Below, in pieces: positions 26,858 to 35,228 of a DNA stretch of 64,000 bases. Both the position numbers and the translations under genes were made by a program. A model generated the notes under the pieces. That model was not told where the DNA came from and did no database searches. It was given only the letters and a program-made list of their open reading frames with translations. Source of the stretch: Glycomyces lechevalierae. GTDB lineage: Bacteria > Actinomycetota > Actinomycetes > Mycobacteriales > Micromonosporaceae. How positions within the stretch are numbered: the stretch's first letter is position 1; each line of letters starts with the position of its first letter. The stretch is taken from assembly GCF_027622945.1 (NCBI RefSeq), contig NZ_JAPZVQ010000002.1:415871-479870 (forward strand), in the 5' to 3' direction.

Positions 26858-27703
26858 TCAGTCGCGTTCGGGCTTGGGCAGGCCGTGCTCTTCGCCTGCC
26901 TTCGGCAGACTGTGCTCTCCGCCTGCCTTCGGCAGGAATCCGCCGAACGCCGCTACGGTCTTGTTGGCGTACGCGGAGGTGTCGCCGCGCTCCATCGGTC
27001 CGTCCCAAGTGGTCGGCAGCGGAGCGTGCTCGGGGAGGATGCGGCCCACGATGCGGTCCAAGGCCTCTTCGGCCTTGCCGACCCACAGGTGGCTGCCGTT
27101 GGCGATCTCCACGATCTCGGCCTGCGGCACGGCCGCGAAGCGCTGCTTGGCCTCCGGGTACTGGAGGTAGTCGTCCTGCTCGGGGATGAGCGCCAGCAGC
27201 GGGCGGCCGTCCTCGGCCCACCGCGCCAGATCGTCCTCTTTGGAGTACCGCAGCGGCGGCGAGAGGAGCACGGCCCCTTCGACTCCCGGCTCGAGGCCGT
27301 ACTTGAGGGTCAGGTCGGTCCCGAAGGACCAGCCGACCAGCCACACCCGCGGGAGCTCGGCGAACTCCGCGTACTCGACGGCGGCGGCGATGTCGAAGCG
27401 CTCGCCCACGCCGTTGTCGAACGCGCCCTGGCTCGTGCCCTGCTGGGACTCGGTGCCGCGCGTGTTGAACCGCAGCACCGCCATGTTCGCCAGCGCGGGC
27501 AGCCGCCAGGCGGCCTTGCGGAAGATGTGCGAGTCCATCATGCCGCCGTGGGTGGGCAGCGGGTGGACGCAGATGACGGTCGCCTCGGGCTCGCGGTCGG
27601 CGGGCAGGGCGAGTTCGCCGACGAGTTCGAGCCCGTCGGCGGTTTCGAGCGTGAGCGCCTCGCGTTTGGCGGGGAGCATGCTCGCGGATCTGATGACAGC
27701 CAC
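26858..27703 (-). CDS. Alpha/beta hydrolase with C-terminal tandem repeats
   Basis: About 281 residues. The alpha/beta hydrolase fold is clear: CVHPLPTHGGMMDSH (oxyanion region), FNTRGTESQQG, nucleophile elbow GWSFGTD (Ser), LIPEQDDYLQY (acid) and NGSHLWVG (catalytic His). This resembles serine aminopeptidase S33 or dienelactone-hydrolase-like enzymes; the substrate is unknown. The tail carries near-identical 9-residue units (LPKAGGEHS, LPKAGEEHG, LPKPERD) encoded by 27-bp repeats. GTG at 27703 is used; ATG at 27679 is an alternative and neither has a strong ribosome binding site. Confidence 0.8.
   Translation of the reverse strand: MAVIRSASMLPAKREALTLETADGLELVGELALPADREPEATVICVHPLPTHGGMMDSHIFRKAAWRLPALANMAVLRFNTRGTESQQGTSQGAFDNGVGERFDIAAAVEYAEFAELPRVWLVGWSFGTDLTLKYGLEPGVEGAVLLSPPLRYSKEDDLARWAEDGRPLLALIPEQDDYLQYPEAKQRFAAVPQAEIVEIANGSHLWVGKAEEALDRIVGRILPEHAPLPTTWDGPMERGDTSAYANKTVAAFGGFLPKAGGEHSLPKAGEEHGLPKPERD
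26878..26935. repeat. 27-bp tandem repeat with internal palindrome
   Basis: Two copies (26878-26904 and 26905-26931) plus the first four bases of a third. Each contains the palindrome CTGCCTTCGGCAG across the unit joint. They encode the repeated tail of the hydrolase. Confidence 0.7.
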
Positions 27704-28031
27704 GCCGGAATTATCCCCGCTGAAGCGGGACCGGCACCACCGCCTGTGGCGCACCTTGCAAGCGCGGGCGGTCGGGGTCCGATCGCGGCAGTTCTGTCGC
27801 GGCGGTACCTGGGGGTTCCATCCCTAACCCCCACCCACCCGGGGACCTTATGGCCCAGCGTCGCGCGCGGGTACGACAAGAACCGGCTTCCGCGGGCGCC
27901 ATGTCACCCGATCGAGCGTGAAGCCTCGAGCGGGGCACGGGCGAGGGGCGGCGACAAAAGGCAGCGACAAGGGGCAGCGATGAGGGGCGGAGCCGTGCGG
28001 CTCCGCCCCTCGTCGTGCGTTCGGTTGTCGC
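27704..28031. other. Intergenic region with a strong terminator hairpin
   Basis: A 328-bp gap. A 13-bp perfect stem (27982-27994 with 27999-28011, loop GTGC) lies just beyond the stop of the zinc-ribbon gene on the minus strand and is its likely terminator. Just before it, short GGCAGCGACAA-type repeats occur at about 27950-27980. The rest holds the hydrolase promoter; nothing else recognised. Confidence 0.6.
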
Positions 28032-28313
28032 TCAGCGCCAGCGGCCCGGCTGCCTGCGGCTTCTGGCGTTCCAGCAGCCGGTGTGCCAGTGGCGGCGGTC
28101 GTCGCCGTCGCCGTCGTCGGCCCAGGCGACCACGTGCGGGGTGCCCGGTTGGATCTCTAGGTCGCACCCGGGGCACCGGTAGGTCTTCTCCGCTCCGGAG
28201 CCGGGTATGCGGCGGACCCGGACGGGTCCGTCCGGGCCGTCGATGAGGCTCGGGTCCTGGGCGCCCGAGGTCGGCCGCCGGGCCTCGCTCTGGCGGCGGT
28301 TCTTGCGCGGCAT
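28032..28313 (-). CDS. Small zinc-ribbon-like protein
   Basis: A 93-residue basic protein. After an Arg-rich N terminus (MPRKNRRQSEARRP) it has RCPGCDLEI near residue 46 and HWHTGCW near residue 76, giving a Cys/His set suited to one zinc ion (two Cys from CPGC plus His and Cys from HWHTGC). Similar small proteins are conserved in actinobacteria, often loosely annotated as ATP/GTP-binding, which the sequence does not support. ATG at 28313. Function unknown; RNA or DNA contact is plausible from the basic ends. Confidence 0.7.
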   Translation of the reverse strand: MPRKNRRQSEARRPTSGAQDPSLIDGPDGPVRVRRIPGSGAEKTYRCPGCDLEIQPGTPHVVAWADDGDGDDRRHWHTGCWNARSRRQPGRWR

Positions 28314-28321
28314 GGTCGGCC

Positions 28322-28549
28322 TTAAGCGTGGGCGGGGTCGTCTCGCCCGGCGTCGGTCGCCGCAGCGGCCTCCGCCTCGGCGGCTTCGCGCGCGACCCGC
28401 TCGTTCAACCGCCGGACGTGCTTGTTCATCCCCCGGATGAGGAAGATCGTCACGACGACGAGGAACACGGTCACGAACAGCCCGAGCGGCCCGGCCATCG
28501 CCTGGTCGCGCTCCGGCCCGAACTCTTGCTGCGCCAGGATCTCGATCAC
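28322..28549 (-). CDS. Small single-pass membrane protein
   Basis: A 75-residue protein with one hydrophobic helix (PLGLFVTVFLVVVTIFLIRG, about residues 21-40) followed by a charged, helical Arg/Glu/Ala tail. GTG start at 28549. It lies 8 bp upstream of the zinc-ribbon gene and 22 bp after ung on the same strand, so it is probably in the same transcript. No family recognised. Confidence 0.6.
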   Translation of the reverse strand: MIEILAQQEFGPERDQAMAGPLGLFVTVFLVVVTIFLIRGMNKHVRRLNERVAREAAEAEAAAATDAGRDDPAHA

Positions 28550-28571
28550 GCTTCAACCGTAGCCCGTCGGC

Positions 28572-29261
28572 CTAGGCCTCCTGCAGCGCAGGAAGGCGCC
28601 AGTCGACCGGCTCACCGCCCTGCTCGACCAGGAGCGCGTTGGCGCGGCTGAACGGCTTGGAGCCGAAGAAGCCGCGGCGGGCGCTCAGCGGCGACGGGTG
28701 TGCCGATTCGATGGCCGGCACGGCACCCAGGAGGTCCTTGAGCTTGCGCGCGTCGTTGCCCCAGAGGATCGCGACGGAGGCACCGCCGCGCTCGGCGAGG
28801 GCGCGGATCGCCTGCTCGGTGACGGATTCCCAGCCCTTGCCGCGGTGCGAGGCGGGCGTGCCGGGGGCGACGCTGAGGGAGCGGTTGAGCAGCAGGACGC
28901 CCTGCTCGGCCCAAGGGGTGAGGTCGCCGTTGGCGGGGAGCGGGAAGCCGAGGTCGTCGCGGTACTCGTTGAAGATGTTGACCAGGCTCTTGGGGAGGGG
29001 GCGCACGTCGGGGGCGACGGCGAAGGAGAGGCCGATGGCGTGGCCGGGGGTGGGGTAGGGGTCCTGGCCGACGATGATGACCTTGACGTCGTCGAACGGC
29101 TGCTGGAAGGCGCGGAGGATGTGCTCGGCGGCGGGCAGGTAGGTGCGTCCGGCGGCGACCTCGGCGCGGAGGAATTCGCCCATCTTGGCGACGTCGTCGG
29201 CCACGGGGGCGAGGGCCTTGGCCCAGCCGGGCTCCATCAGTTCTTCAAGCGGTTTGTTCAT
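28572..29261 (-). CDS. ung: Uracil-DNA glycosylase, family 1
   Basis: A 229-residue DNA repair enzyme that removes uracil from DNA. The water-activating Asp67 is in [12 protein letters not shown], the uracil-stacking and Asn region is [10 protein letters not shown] near residue 123, and the His188 loop is HPSPLSA. All family 1 motifs are intact and length is normal. ATG at 29261. It lies 3 bp downstream of ilvA on the same strand. Confidence 0.97.
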   Translation of the reverse strand: MNKPLEELMEPGWAKALAPVADDVAKMGEFLRAEVAAGRTYLPAAEHILRAFQQPFDDVKVIIVGQDPYPTPGHAIGLSFAVAPDVRPLPKSLVNIFNEYRDDLGFPLPANGDLTPWAEQGVLLLNRSLSVAPGTPASHRGKGWESVTEQAIRALAERGGASVAILWGNDARKLKDLLGAVPAIESAHPSPLSARRGFFGSKPFSRANALLVEQGGEPVDWRLPALQEA

Positions 29262-29264
29262 GAC

Positions 29265-30479
29265 TCAGATGCTAGGTCCCTCCACCGACACGAAATACCC
29301 CGCGTCGCGCAGGGCCGCAACGATTTCGGTCGCGTGTTCGGAACCGCGCGTCTCGATCGAGAGGTCCACGGCGACTTCGCCGACGGACAGGCGCGGGTCG
29401 CTGCGCTGGTGGTAGACGTCGACGATGTTGCCGCCGTAGGCGCCTACGAGCTGGAGGATCGAGGCGAGGGCCCCGGGCCGGTCAGGGCAGCGGAGGTTGG
29501 CGCGCATGAAGCGGCCGGAGGCGCCGAGGCCGTGTTCGATGAGCCGCATGAGGAGCAGCGGGTCGATGTTGCCGCCGGAGATGACGGCGACGGTGGGGGT
29601 GTCGTAGTCGACCGAGTAGTTGAGGAGCGCGGCGTAGGCGGTGGCGCCGGCGGGTTCGACGACGAGCTTGTTGCGTTCGAGGAGGGATAGGAGCGCGCGG
29701 CTGATGTCCTCCTCGGTGACGGTGACGATCTCATCGACGAGGGCGGCGACGTGCGCGAAGGGGACGTCGCCGGGGCGGCCGACCTTGATGCCGTCCGCGA
29801 TGGTGTGCATCTTGTCGAGGCGCACGGGCCGCCCGGCGGCGAGCGACTGCGGGTAGGCCGCGGCGCCTTCGGCCTGCACGCCGATGATGCGGATGCCTGG
29901 CTTGAGCTGCTTGGCGGCGGCCGCGATGCCGGCGATGAGCCCGCCGCCGCCCACGGAGGTGACGATGGTGCCGGTCTCGGGGAGCTGCTCGAGGATCTCG
30001 AGGGCGATGGTGCCCTGGCCGGCGACGATGTCGCGGTGGTCGAAGGGGTGGATGAGCGTCGCGCCGGTCTCGGCGGCGAACCGGTGGGCCGATTCGAGGG
30101 CGTCGTCCACAGTGAGTCCGCCGAGGATGACTTGAGCGCCGTATCCCTTGGTGGCGGCCACTTTCGGGAGCGGCGCGGACTCGGGCATGAACACCGTGGA
30201 GCGGATGCCGAGGGTGGAGGCGGCGAGGGCGACGCCCTGGGCGTGGTTGCCCGCGGAGGCCGCGACGACGCCGAGGGCGCGTTCGGCCTCGGTGAGGTGG
30301 GAGACCCGCATGTACGCGCCGCGGATCTTGAAGGACCCGGCGCGCTGCAGGTTCTCGCACTTGAGGTAGACCCCCTCCAGGACGGGGTCGCGCGAGGGTT
30401 CGAGAGGGGTGCGTCGCACGACCCCGGCGAGTTCTTTCGCCGCGGCGCGGACGTCGTTGAGTGTCACGAGTGGCGTCAC
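29265..30479 (-). CDS. ilvA: Threonine ammonia-lyase with ACT domain
   Basis: A 404-residue PLP enzyme that deaminates threonine to 2-oxobutanoate, the first step to isoleucine or a catabolic route. PLP-binding Lys51 is in GSFKIRGA, the phosphate loop is SVGGGGLIAG near residue 180, and an ACT-like regulatory domain covers about 325-404 (LRCPDRPGALASILQLVG). With one ACT-like domain it resembles the actinobacterial and clostridial TdcB/IlvA form, which may be less isoleucine-sensitive than the Escherichia enzyme. It starts at 30479 near a 355-bp intergenic region. Confidence 0.94.
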   Translation of the reverse strand: MTPLVTLNDVRAAAKELAGVVRRTPLEPSRDPVLEGVYLKCENLQRAGSFKIRGAYMRVSHLTEAERALGVVAASAGNHAQGVALAASTLGIRSTVFMPESAPLPKVAATKGYGAQVILGGLTVDDALESAHRFAAETGATLIHPFDHRDIVAGQGTIALEILEQLPETGTIVTSVGGGGLIAGIAAAAKQLKPGIRIIGVQAEGAAAYPQSLAAGRPVRLDKMHTIADGIKVGRPGDVPFAHVAALVDEIVTVTEEDISRALLSLLERNKLVVEPAGATAYAALLNYSVDYDTPTVAVISGGNIDPLLLMRLIEHGLGASGRFMRANLRCPDRPGALASILQLVGAYGGNIVDVYHQRSDPRLSVGEVAVDLSIETRGSEHATEIVAALRDAGYFVSVEGPSI

Positions 30480-30834
30480 GCCTCGATCGTAGTGCGCGGG
30501 CCGGGCCCGGCCCCGGACGGCGCTCGGAGGCCGTTCGGGACGGAGAGCGCATTGGCCGGAAAGCGGTTACTAGCGACCGAAATGCCGACCTTGGACCCGC
30601 ATGGGCGACCGCTTCTACCACTGAAACCGCAGGTGGCACCTGGCGTGAACCCGAGTTCACTACCTGTCGGTAAGGGGTGACCGCCGTTACGCATCGAATA
30701 AGGAAGGCTTAAGCTACGAAGCGTCAATCCTTAACCGGGAAGAGGCCTGCGCGTCATGCTTCTCCGCCGACACGCCCGCACGACCGCCTCATCACCCAGC
30801 AATCCATCCCCTTGAGCAACCCCTGGAGTCAACG
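30480..30834. other. Intergenic region upstream of the MsiK-like gene
   Basis: A 355-bp divergent gap. TAAGCT at 30710-30715 is a possible plus-strand -10. No clear paired -35 or operator palindrome is seen. Nothing else recognised. Confidence 0.4.
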
Positions 30835-32109
30835 GTGACTGCTGTCACGCTGAAGAACGTCTCGAAGGTGTTCCCCGGCGATACCCTGGCCGTGGACTCC
30901 TTGAGCATGGAGGTCAACCACGGCGAATTCCTCGTCCTCCTCGGTCCGTCCGGATGCGGCAAGTCCACTGTGCTCCGCATGGTCGCCGGCCTCGAGACCC
31001 CCTCGGACGGCGAGATCCTCCTCGACGGCGAGTACGCGAACGACCTGCCGCCGCGAGACCGCAACGCGGCCATGATCTTCCAGACCTTCGCGCTCTACCC
31101 GCACATGTCCGTCGCGGACAACATCGGCTTCCCGCTCAAGCTCGGCAAGCAGAACGGCGCCCAGTCCGTGCCCGAGGCCGTCGGCGACATGGCCAGCGCG
31201 CTCGGCATCTCAGACCTCAAGGACCGCAAGCCGAACCAGCTCTCGGGCGGCCAGCAGCAGCGCGTCGCCATGGGCCGCGCGCTCGTGCGCCGCCCCAAGC
31301 TGTTCCTCATGGACGAGCCGCTGTCGAACCTCGACGTGGGCCTGCGCGCCGAGCTGCGCACCGAGATCTCCTCGCTGGTGCGCCGCCACGACGCGACGAC
31401 CCTGTACGTGACGCACGACCAGACCGAGGCGCTGACGATGGCGGACCGGGTCGCGGTGATGCGCAAGGGGATCCTGCAGGACGTGGGCACCCCGGACGAG
31501 GTGTACGAGCGCCCGGCGACGATGTACGTGGCCGCGTTCCTCGGCACGCCGCGCATGAACCTCCTCGAGGCGCGCGTCAACGTGTACCTCGATCGCTATG
31601 TGGCCCTTGACTTCGGCGAGCAGGAGCTGCGGCTGCCGTGGCACGACCTGCGCGGCCGGGCCGTGGCCCGCTACCACGGGGAGAACATCGTGGTCGGGAT
31701 GCGGGCCGAGGCGCTCGCGCCGGTGGCAGAGGGCCACCCGGGGCAGTCGATCTCGGGCCGTGTGCGCTTCTACGAGCATCACGGCCACGAGACGCTGGTG
31801 TTCCTCGACATCGGCGCCACGGCGGTCGTGCCGGACGGGATCGGCGACAAGCCGGACCTGGCGCGCAGCGGTTCGAAGCCGCGCCGGCGCCTCGGCGGGC
31901 TGTTCTCGGGGTTCGGGCAGGCGCCGGTCGAGCAGCACGAGGCCGACACCGGGCCGATCCGCAAGCCCGCGGACCTGGTCTTCCGGCTGCCTCCGCACAT
32001 CCCGGTCTCGGCCGGGCAGCCGATCACGGTGGCCGTGCACATGGACGCGCTGCACTACTTCGATAAGTACGGCAAGCGGATCGACGTCGGCTGGTCCGCT
32101 CGGGCGTGA
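30835..32109 (+). CDS. Sugar ABC transporter ATP-binding protein, MsiK/UgpC type
   Basis: A 424-residue ATPase of the MalK/UgpC/MsiK class. Walker A GPSGCGKST near residue 38, Q-loop in IFQTFALYPHMSV, signature LSGGQQQRVAMGRAL near 138, Walker B LFLMDEPLSNLD, H-loop VTHDQTEA, then C-terminal OB-fold regulatory domains from about 240. Residues about 345-370 form a basic/acidic insert (SGSKPRRRLGGLF ... HEADTGP) not usual in the family, making it longer than Streptomyces MsiK. No permease or binding protein is adjacent, consistent with a shared ATPase serving several sugar importers. GTG start with GGAG upstream. Confidence 0.88.
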   Translation: MTAVTLKNVSKVFPGDTLAVDSLSMEVNHGEFLVLLGPSGCGKSTVLRMVAGLETPSDGEILLDGEYANDLPPRDRNAAMIFQTFALYPHMSVADNIGFPLKLGKQNGAQSVPEAVGDMASALGISDLKDRKPNQLSGGQQQRVAMGRALVRRPKLFLMDEPLSNLDVGLRAELRTEISSLVRRHDATTLYVTHDQTEALTMADRVAVMRKGILQDVGTPDEVYERPATMYVAAFLGTPRMNLLEARVNVYLDRYVALDFGEQELRLPWHDLRGRAVARYHGENIVVGMRAEALAPVAEGHPGQSISGRVRFYEHHGHETLVFLDIGATAVVPDGIGDKPDLARSGSKPRRRLGGLFSGFGQAPVEQHEADTGPIRKPADLVFRLPPHIPVSAGQPITVAVHMDALHYFDKYGKRIDVGWSARA

Positions 32110-32118
32110 GGCAGAGCG

Positions 32119-32154
32119 AACGCCGCGGGTCCCCTTGGAGGGGCCCGCGGCGTT
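32119..32154. terminator. Bidirectional hairpin terminator
   Basis: AACGCCGCGGG at 32119-32129 pairs with CCCGCGGCGTT at 32144-32154, and the stem continues as CCCC/GGGG past one bulged base. It lies between the convergent MsiK-like and greA genes. Confidence 0.75.
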
Positions 32155-32183
32155 TCGCTGCGTATCAGCCGGTCACGGCCAGA

Positions 32184-32678
32184 TCAGCCCAAGAACTTCT
32201 CGGCGTCGATGATCTTGACCGAGATCTCGGTGTCCCTGGGGGTCTTGTAGGCGACGGTGTCGCCGACCTTGTGGCCGAGGATGGCCGAACCCAGCGCGGA
32301 GTCGGGGCTGTAGACCGTGAGGTCGGTCGTGGCCGCGATCTCGCGCGAGCCGAGGAGGAACTTCTCGGTGTCGTCGGGGTCGCCGTCGAAGGCGATGGTC
32401 ACGACGGTGCCGATCTGGATCTCGTCGCTGTCCTTCGCCTCGCCCACCTTCGCGTTGCGCAGCAGGTCCTCGAGCTGGCGGATGCGGCCCTCCTGCTTTC
32501 CCTGCTCGTCGCGGGCGGCGTGGTAGCCGCCGTTCTCCTTGAGGTCGCCCTCCTCGCGGCGCGCGTTGATCTCGGCGGCCATGGCGGGACGGTTCGCGAT
32601 GAGCTCGTCCAGTTCGCCCTTGAGGCGGTCGTAGGCCTCTTGCGTGAGCCAAGTGCCCTGGTTAGCGTCGGTAGCCAT
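32184..32678 (-). CDS. greA: Transcript cleavage factor GreA
   Basis: A 164-residue RNA polymerase factor that rescues backtracked complexes. The N-terminal coiled coil (residues 8-75) contains the loop with acidic residues (INARREEGDLKENGGYHAARDEQ), where the Asp and Glu chelate magnesium in the polymerase channel. The C-terminal FKBP-like domain includes SALGSAILGHKVGD. ATG at 32678 is chosen because CGGAGG lies about 11 bases upstream; ATG at 32687 is too close to it. It belongs to the conserved greA-DUF4307-mca neighbourhood. Confidence 0.95.
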   Translation of the reverse strand: MATDANQGTWLTQEAYDRLKGELDELIANRPAMAAEINARREEGDLKENGGYHAARDEQGKQEGRIRQLEDLLRNAKVGEAKDSDEIQIGTVVTIAFDGDPDDTEKFLLGSREIAATTDLTVYSPDSALGSAILGHKVGDTVAYKTPRDTEISVKIIDAEKFLG

Positions 32679-32776
32679 GTGATCCATATCCTCCGAATAG
32701 TGCGATCCGTACTGCGAGGTCACGCTCTGTTGCGAACGTCCCCGCGCCCCGGGTGAAACGACCCCGGATAGCGAAA

Positions 32777-32808
32777 GGCCCGCCGACCGAAACGCGGTGC
32801 GACGGGCC
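32777..32808. terminator. Hairpin downstream of the DUF4307 gene
   Basis: GGCCCGCCG at 32777-32785 pairs with CGACGGGCC at 32800-32808 with one mismatch. It lies just beyond the DUF4307 stop on the minus strand. Confidence 0.5.
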
Positions 32809-32820
32809 GAAAGTCGTGAG

Positions 32821-33279
32821 TCAGTCCGCCTGCCAACACCTCAGGACCTCGCCGGTGTTGGGCACGCCCTCCACTGCGAGGGGGTACGACATCACCACAT
32901 GGGTGGCATCGTCCGCCGCGATCGCGACCTCGGCGTACCCGATCTCGGCGCCCGCGAGGTCGCGGGACCTGACGGCGCACGTGGCGCCCTCGCCGGCCGG
33001 CTTGTAGACCTCGAACTCGACGGTGACCTGACCCGGGACGGAGTCGTCGAAGCCGAGCAGTCGCTCGGAGACCTCGTTCTGCCCGTACAGTTCCGAGAGG
33101 CGCCAAGCGGCGAAGAGTCCCGCGAGGACGACGCCGACCGTGAGGGCCGCGGTCACCGCGGGGCGGCGGCGCCTGGCTTCGCGGCGCCGACCGTAGCGAC
33201 CGTCGGGAAAGGTCACGCCGGCCGCGGTTGCAGAAGGCACGGTCGGCACACGCCCATCCGTGGTCTGCATCTCAGTCAT
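32821..33279 (-). CDS. DUF4307 single-pass membrane protein
   Basis: A 152-residue protein with a basic N terminus (GRYGRRREARRRRP), one membrane helix (AVTAALTVGVVLAGLFAAWRL, about 45-65) and an extracytoplasmic beta-rich domain containing VTVEFEVYKP and ending in CWQAD. The pattern FxVxKPxGxxxxCxVR and the location between greA and a divergent mca match DUF4307. ATG at 33279; an internal ATG at 33270 is possible. Function unknown. Confidence 0.85.
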   Translation of the reverse strand: MTEMQTTDGRVPTVPSATAAGVTFPDGRYGRRREARRRRPAVTAALTVGVVLAGLFAAWRLSELYGQNEVSERLLGFDDSVPGQVTVEFEVYKPAGEGATCAVRSRDLAGAEIGYAEVAIAADDATHVVMSYPLAVEGVPNTGEVLRCWQAD

Positions 33280-33475
33280 TGCGTCGCTTTCCTTCGCGAT
33301 CAGCGGTTTCACCGCTGCGAGCCCGCGCTTTCCAGCGGGGCTGGAAAACCGGGAAGTAATGATTATCGAGTATCGTTGCACAGAATGCCAGAGCCGACAA
33401 CTACCGCAGTGCGCGAGTCGGTTCCAGTGCGCCGAGCCTTACCACTAGAAGCACCCGCCAGTGAGGTTGACCGAC

Positions 33476-34657
33476 GTGACGAACCAGAGCAAGCTGCGCC
33501 TCATGTGCGTGCACGCCCACCCCGACGACGAGTCGAGCAAGGGCGCCGGCATGATGGCGCGCTACGTGCGCGAGGGCATCGAGGTCCTCGTCGTCACGTG
33601 CACCGGCGGTGAGCGCGGGGACGTGCTCAACCCGAAGATGGACCGGCCCGAGGTGCAGGAGAACCTGCCGCGCATCCGCAACGAGGAGATGGCGCGGGCC
33701 CGCGAGATCCTGGGCGTCGAGCAGCACTGGCTGGGCTTCATCGACTCCGGGCTCCCGGACGGCTGGCTCCCCGACTCCGGCACCGAGCTGCCCGAGGACG
33801 CGTTCTACCTCGTGCCCACCGAGGAGGCCGCCGCGCCGCTCGTGGAGGTCATGCGCTCGTTCAAGCCGCACGTGGTCACCACGTACGACGAAGAGGGCGG
33901 CTACCCGCACCCCGACCACGTGAAGACCCACGAGGTGTCCGTCGCGGCCTTCGCCGCCGCCGGCGACCCCGAGAAGTACCAGGGCCTGGGCGAGCCGTGG
34001 CAGCCGCTCAAGCTCTACTACAACCACTCGTTCGGCAAGGCGCGCATCGAGGCTCTGCACTACGCGATGCTCGAGGCCGGCCTCGAGTCGCCGTACCGGG
34101 AGTGGATGGACGCGGGCGACTGGACCCGCGACAAGAGCGAGCGCGTGACGACGCGGATCGAGTGCGCCGAGTACTTCGACATCCGCGACGAGGCCCTGAA
34201 GGCCCACGCGACCCAGGTCGACCCGGACGGGTTCTGGTTCGCCGTGCCGCGCGAGATCCAGCAGAAGGCTTGGCCCACCGAGGATTACGAACTCGTCGAG
34301 TCGCACATCGAGACGCTGCTGCCCGAGGACGACCTCTTCTCCGGACTCCGGTTAGCGCTTCAGGAACACTGCTTCACTACGGCCCCAGGGAACCCCTGGG
34401 GCCGTTTTCTCCACTTGGGACCGTTTCGACCCCGTCCGTCGCCGTCTCGACACCCTATGGTCGGGTTCCGCGCACCCTCCGTGAGGAAACAACTGTCGGG
34501 CTCCCGACACCACGGTGTATTTCCTCGGAAAGTGCGGGAACCTTGCTGCAAGCGCGCCCCCGCGGGTTACCGTGCCGGGAGAACCGGGGCGAACCCGAGT
34601 CTGGGACGTATTCGCGGAGGCGGGCGCAGAACGGAGGTGACCCATGGTCAGTCGTGA
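33476..34657 (+). CDS. mca: Mycothiol S-conjugate amidase with apparent loss of its normal stop
   Basis: Mca cleaves mycothiol conjugates of toxins, releasing a mercapturic acid. The zinc-binding AHPDDE is at about residues 14-19, the HPDH motif is in GGYPHPDHVKTH, and TGGERGDVLNP is present. Family homology ends at LLPEDDLFSGLR, about residue 292 (34351). Family members stop at about this point, but here the next bases are TTAGCG in frame; a TAG is present one base out of frame (34353-34355). The frame then runs 101 more residues of non-homologous sequence through an intrinsic terminator (34381-34403) and over the next gene's start. A one-base insertion, or a sequence error, is likely. GTG at 33476 has TGAGG upstream; GTG at 33461 is possible. 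Confidence 0.85.
   Translation: MTNQSKLRLMCVHAHPDDESSKGAGMMARYVREGIEVLVVTCTGGERGDVLNPKMDRPEVQENLPRIRNEEMARAREILGVEQHWLGFIDSGLPDGWLPDSGTELPEDAFYLVPTEEAAAPLVEVMRSFKPHVVTTYDEEGGYPHPDHVKTHEVSVAAFAAAGDPEKYQGLGEPWQPLKLYYNHSFGKARIEALHYAMLEAGLESPYREWMDAGDWTRDKSERVTTRIECAEYFDIRDEALKAHATQVDPDGFWFAVPREIQQKAWPTEDYELVESHIETLLPEDDLFSGLRLALQEHCFTTAPGNPWGRFLHLGPFRPRPSPSRHPMVGFRAPSVRKQLSGSRHHGVFPRKVREPCCKRAPAGYRAGRTGANPSLGRIRGGGRRTEVTHGQS
34381..34408 (+). terminator. Intrinsic terminator of mca
   Basis: GGCCCCAGGG at 34381-34390 pairs with CCCTGGGGCC at 34394-34403, loop AAC, followed by GTTTTC. It is one of the few hairpins here with a T tract and sits about 30 bp after the expected mca stop. Confidence 0.85.
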
Positions 34658-35228
34658 AACAACGCCGGCGCGCACCAAGTCGTTCGTCGGGAGTCTCCTC
34701 GTCGCCACCCCCACGCTGCAGGACCCCAACTTCGACCGCACGGTCGTCATCGGCGTCGGGCACGAGTCCGACGGGGTGCTCGGCGTGGTCCTCAACCGTG
34801 CGACCGAGCGGAAGGTCGTGCACTACCTCGACCAGTGGGCGGACCTGGCGGGGCACCCCGCCGTCCTCTTCGAGGGCGGCCCGGTGCAGCCTGACGCGGC
34901 GATCGGGCTCGGCTGGCGCAAGGCGGACGCGCCCTTCAACGACGCGTTCCGGCCCGTGCTCGGACGCCTGGGCACGCTCGACCTCGCCCGCGACCCGGAC
35001 GAGGTCGCGCCGCTCCTGGAGGGCATGCGGGTCTTCACCGGCTACGCCGGCTGGGCGCCCGGGCAGCTCGAGGACGAGATCGACGCAGGCGCGTGGATGG
35101 TCTTCGACGCCCTGCCCGCGGACCCCTTCTCGACGAACCCCGAGGAGCTGTGGGCCATGGTGTGGAAGCGCCAGGGCGGCATGCTCTCCGCAGTCGCGCA
35201 GTTCCCCGCCGACCCCGCCATGAACTAG
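34644..35228 (+). CDS. YqgE/AlgH family protein
   Basis: A 194-residue DUF179/UPF0301 protein. It has the typical opening GSLLVATPTLQDPNFDRTVV, GVLGVVLNRATE, FEGGPVQPDAAIGL and the C-terminal FTGYAGWAPGQLEDEI. No enzymatic function is established for the family. ATG at 34644 has CGGAGG 7-12 bases upstream. It ends TAG directly against the stop of the convergent membrane-protein gene (bases TAGCTA), with no intergenic base. Confidence 0.93.
   Translation: MVSRETTPARTKSFVGSLLVATPTLQDPNFDRTVVIGVGHESDGVLGVVLNRATERKVVHYLDQWADLAGHPAVLFEGGPVQPDAAIGLGWRKADAPFNDAFRPVLGRLGTLDLARDPDEVAPLLEGMRVFTGYAGWAPGQLEDEIDAGAWMVFDALPADPFSTNPEELWAMVWKRQGGMLSAVAQFPADPAMN

Noticed and set aside
34352..34657. Native C-terminal domain of Mca
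   Set aside because: The extension has no family features, crosses an intrinsic terminator and overlaps the next gene's ribosome binding site.
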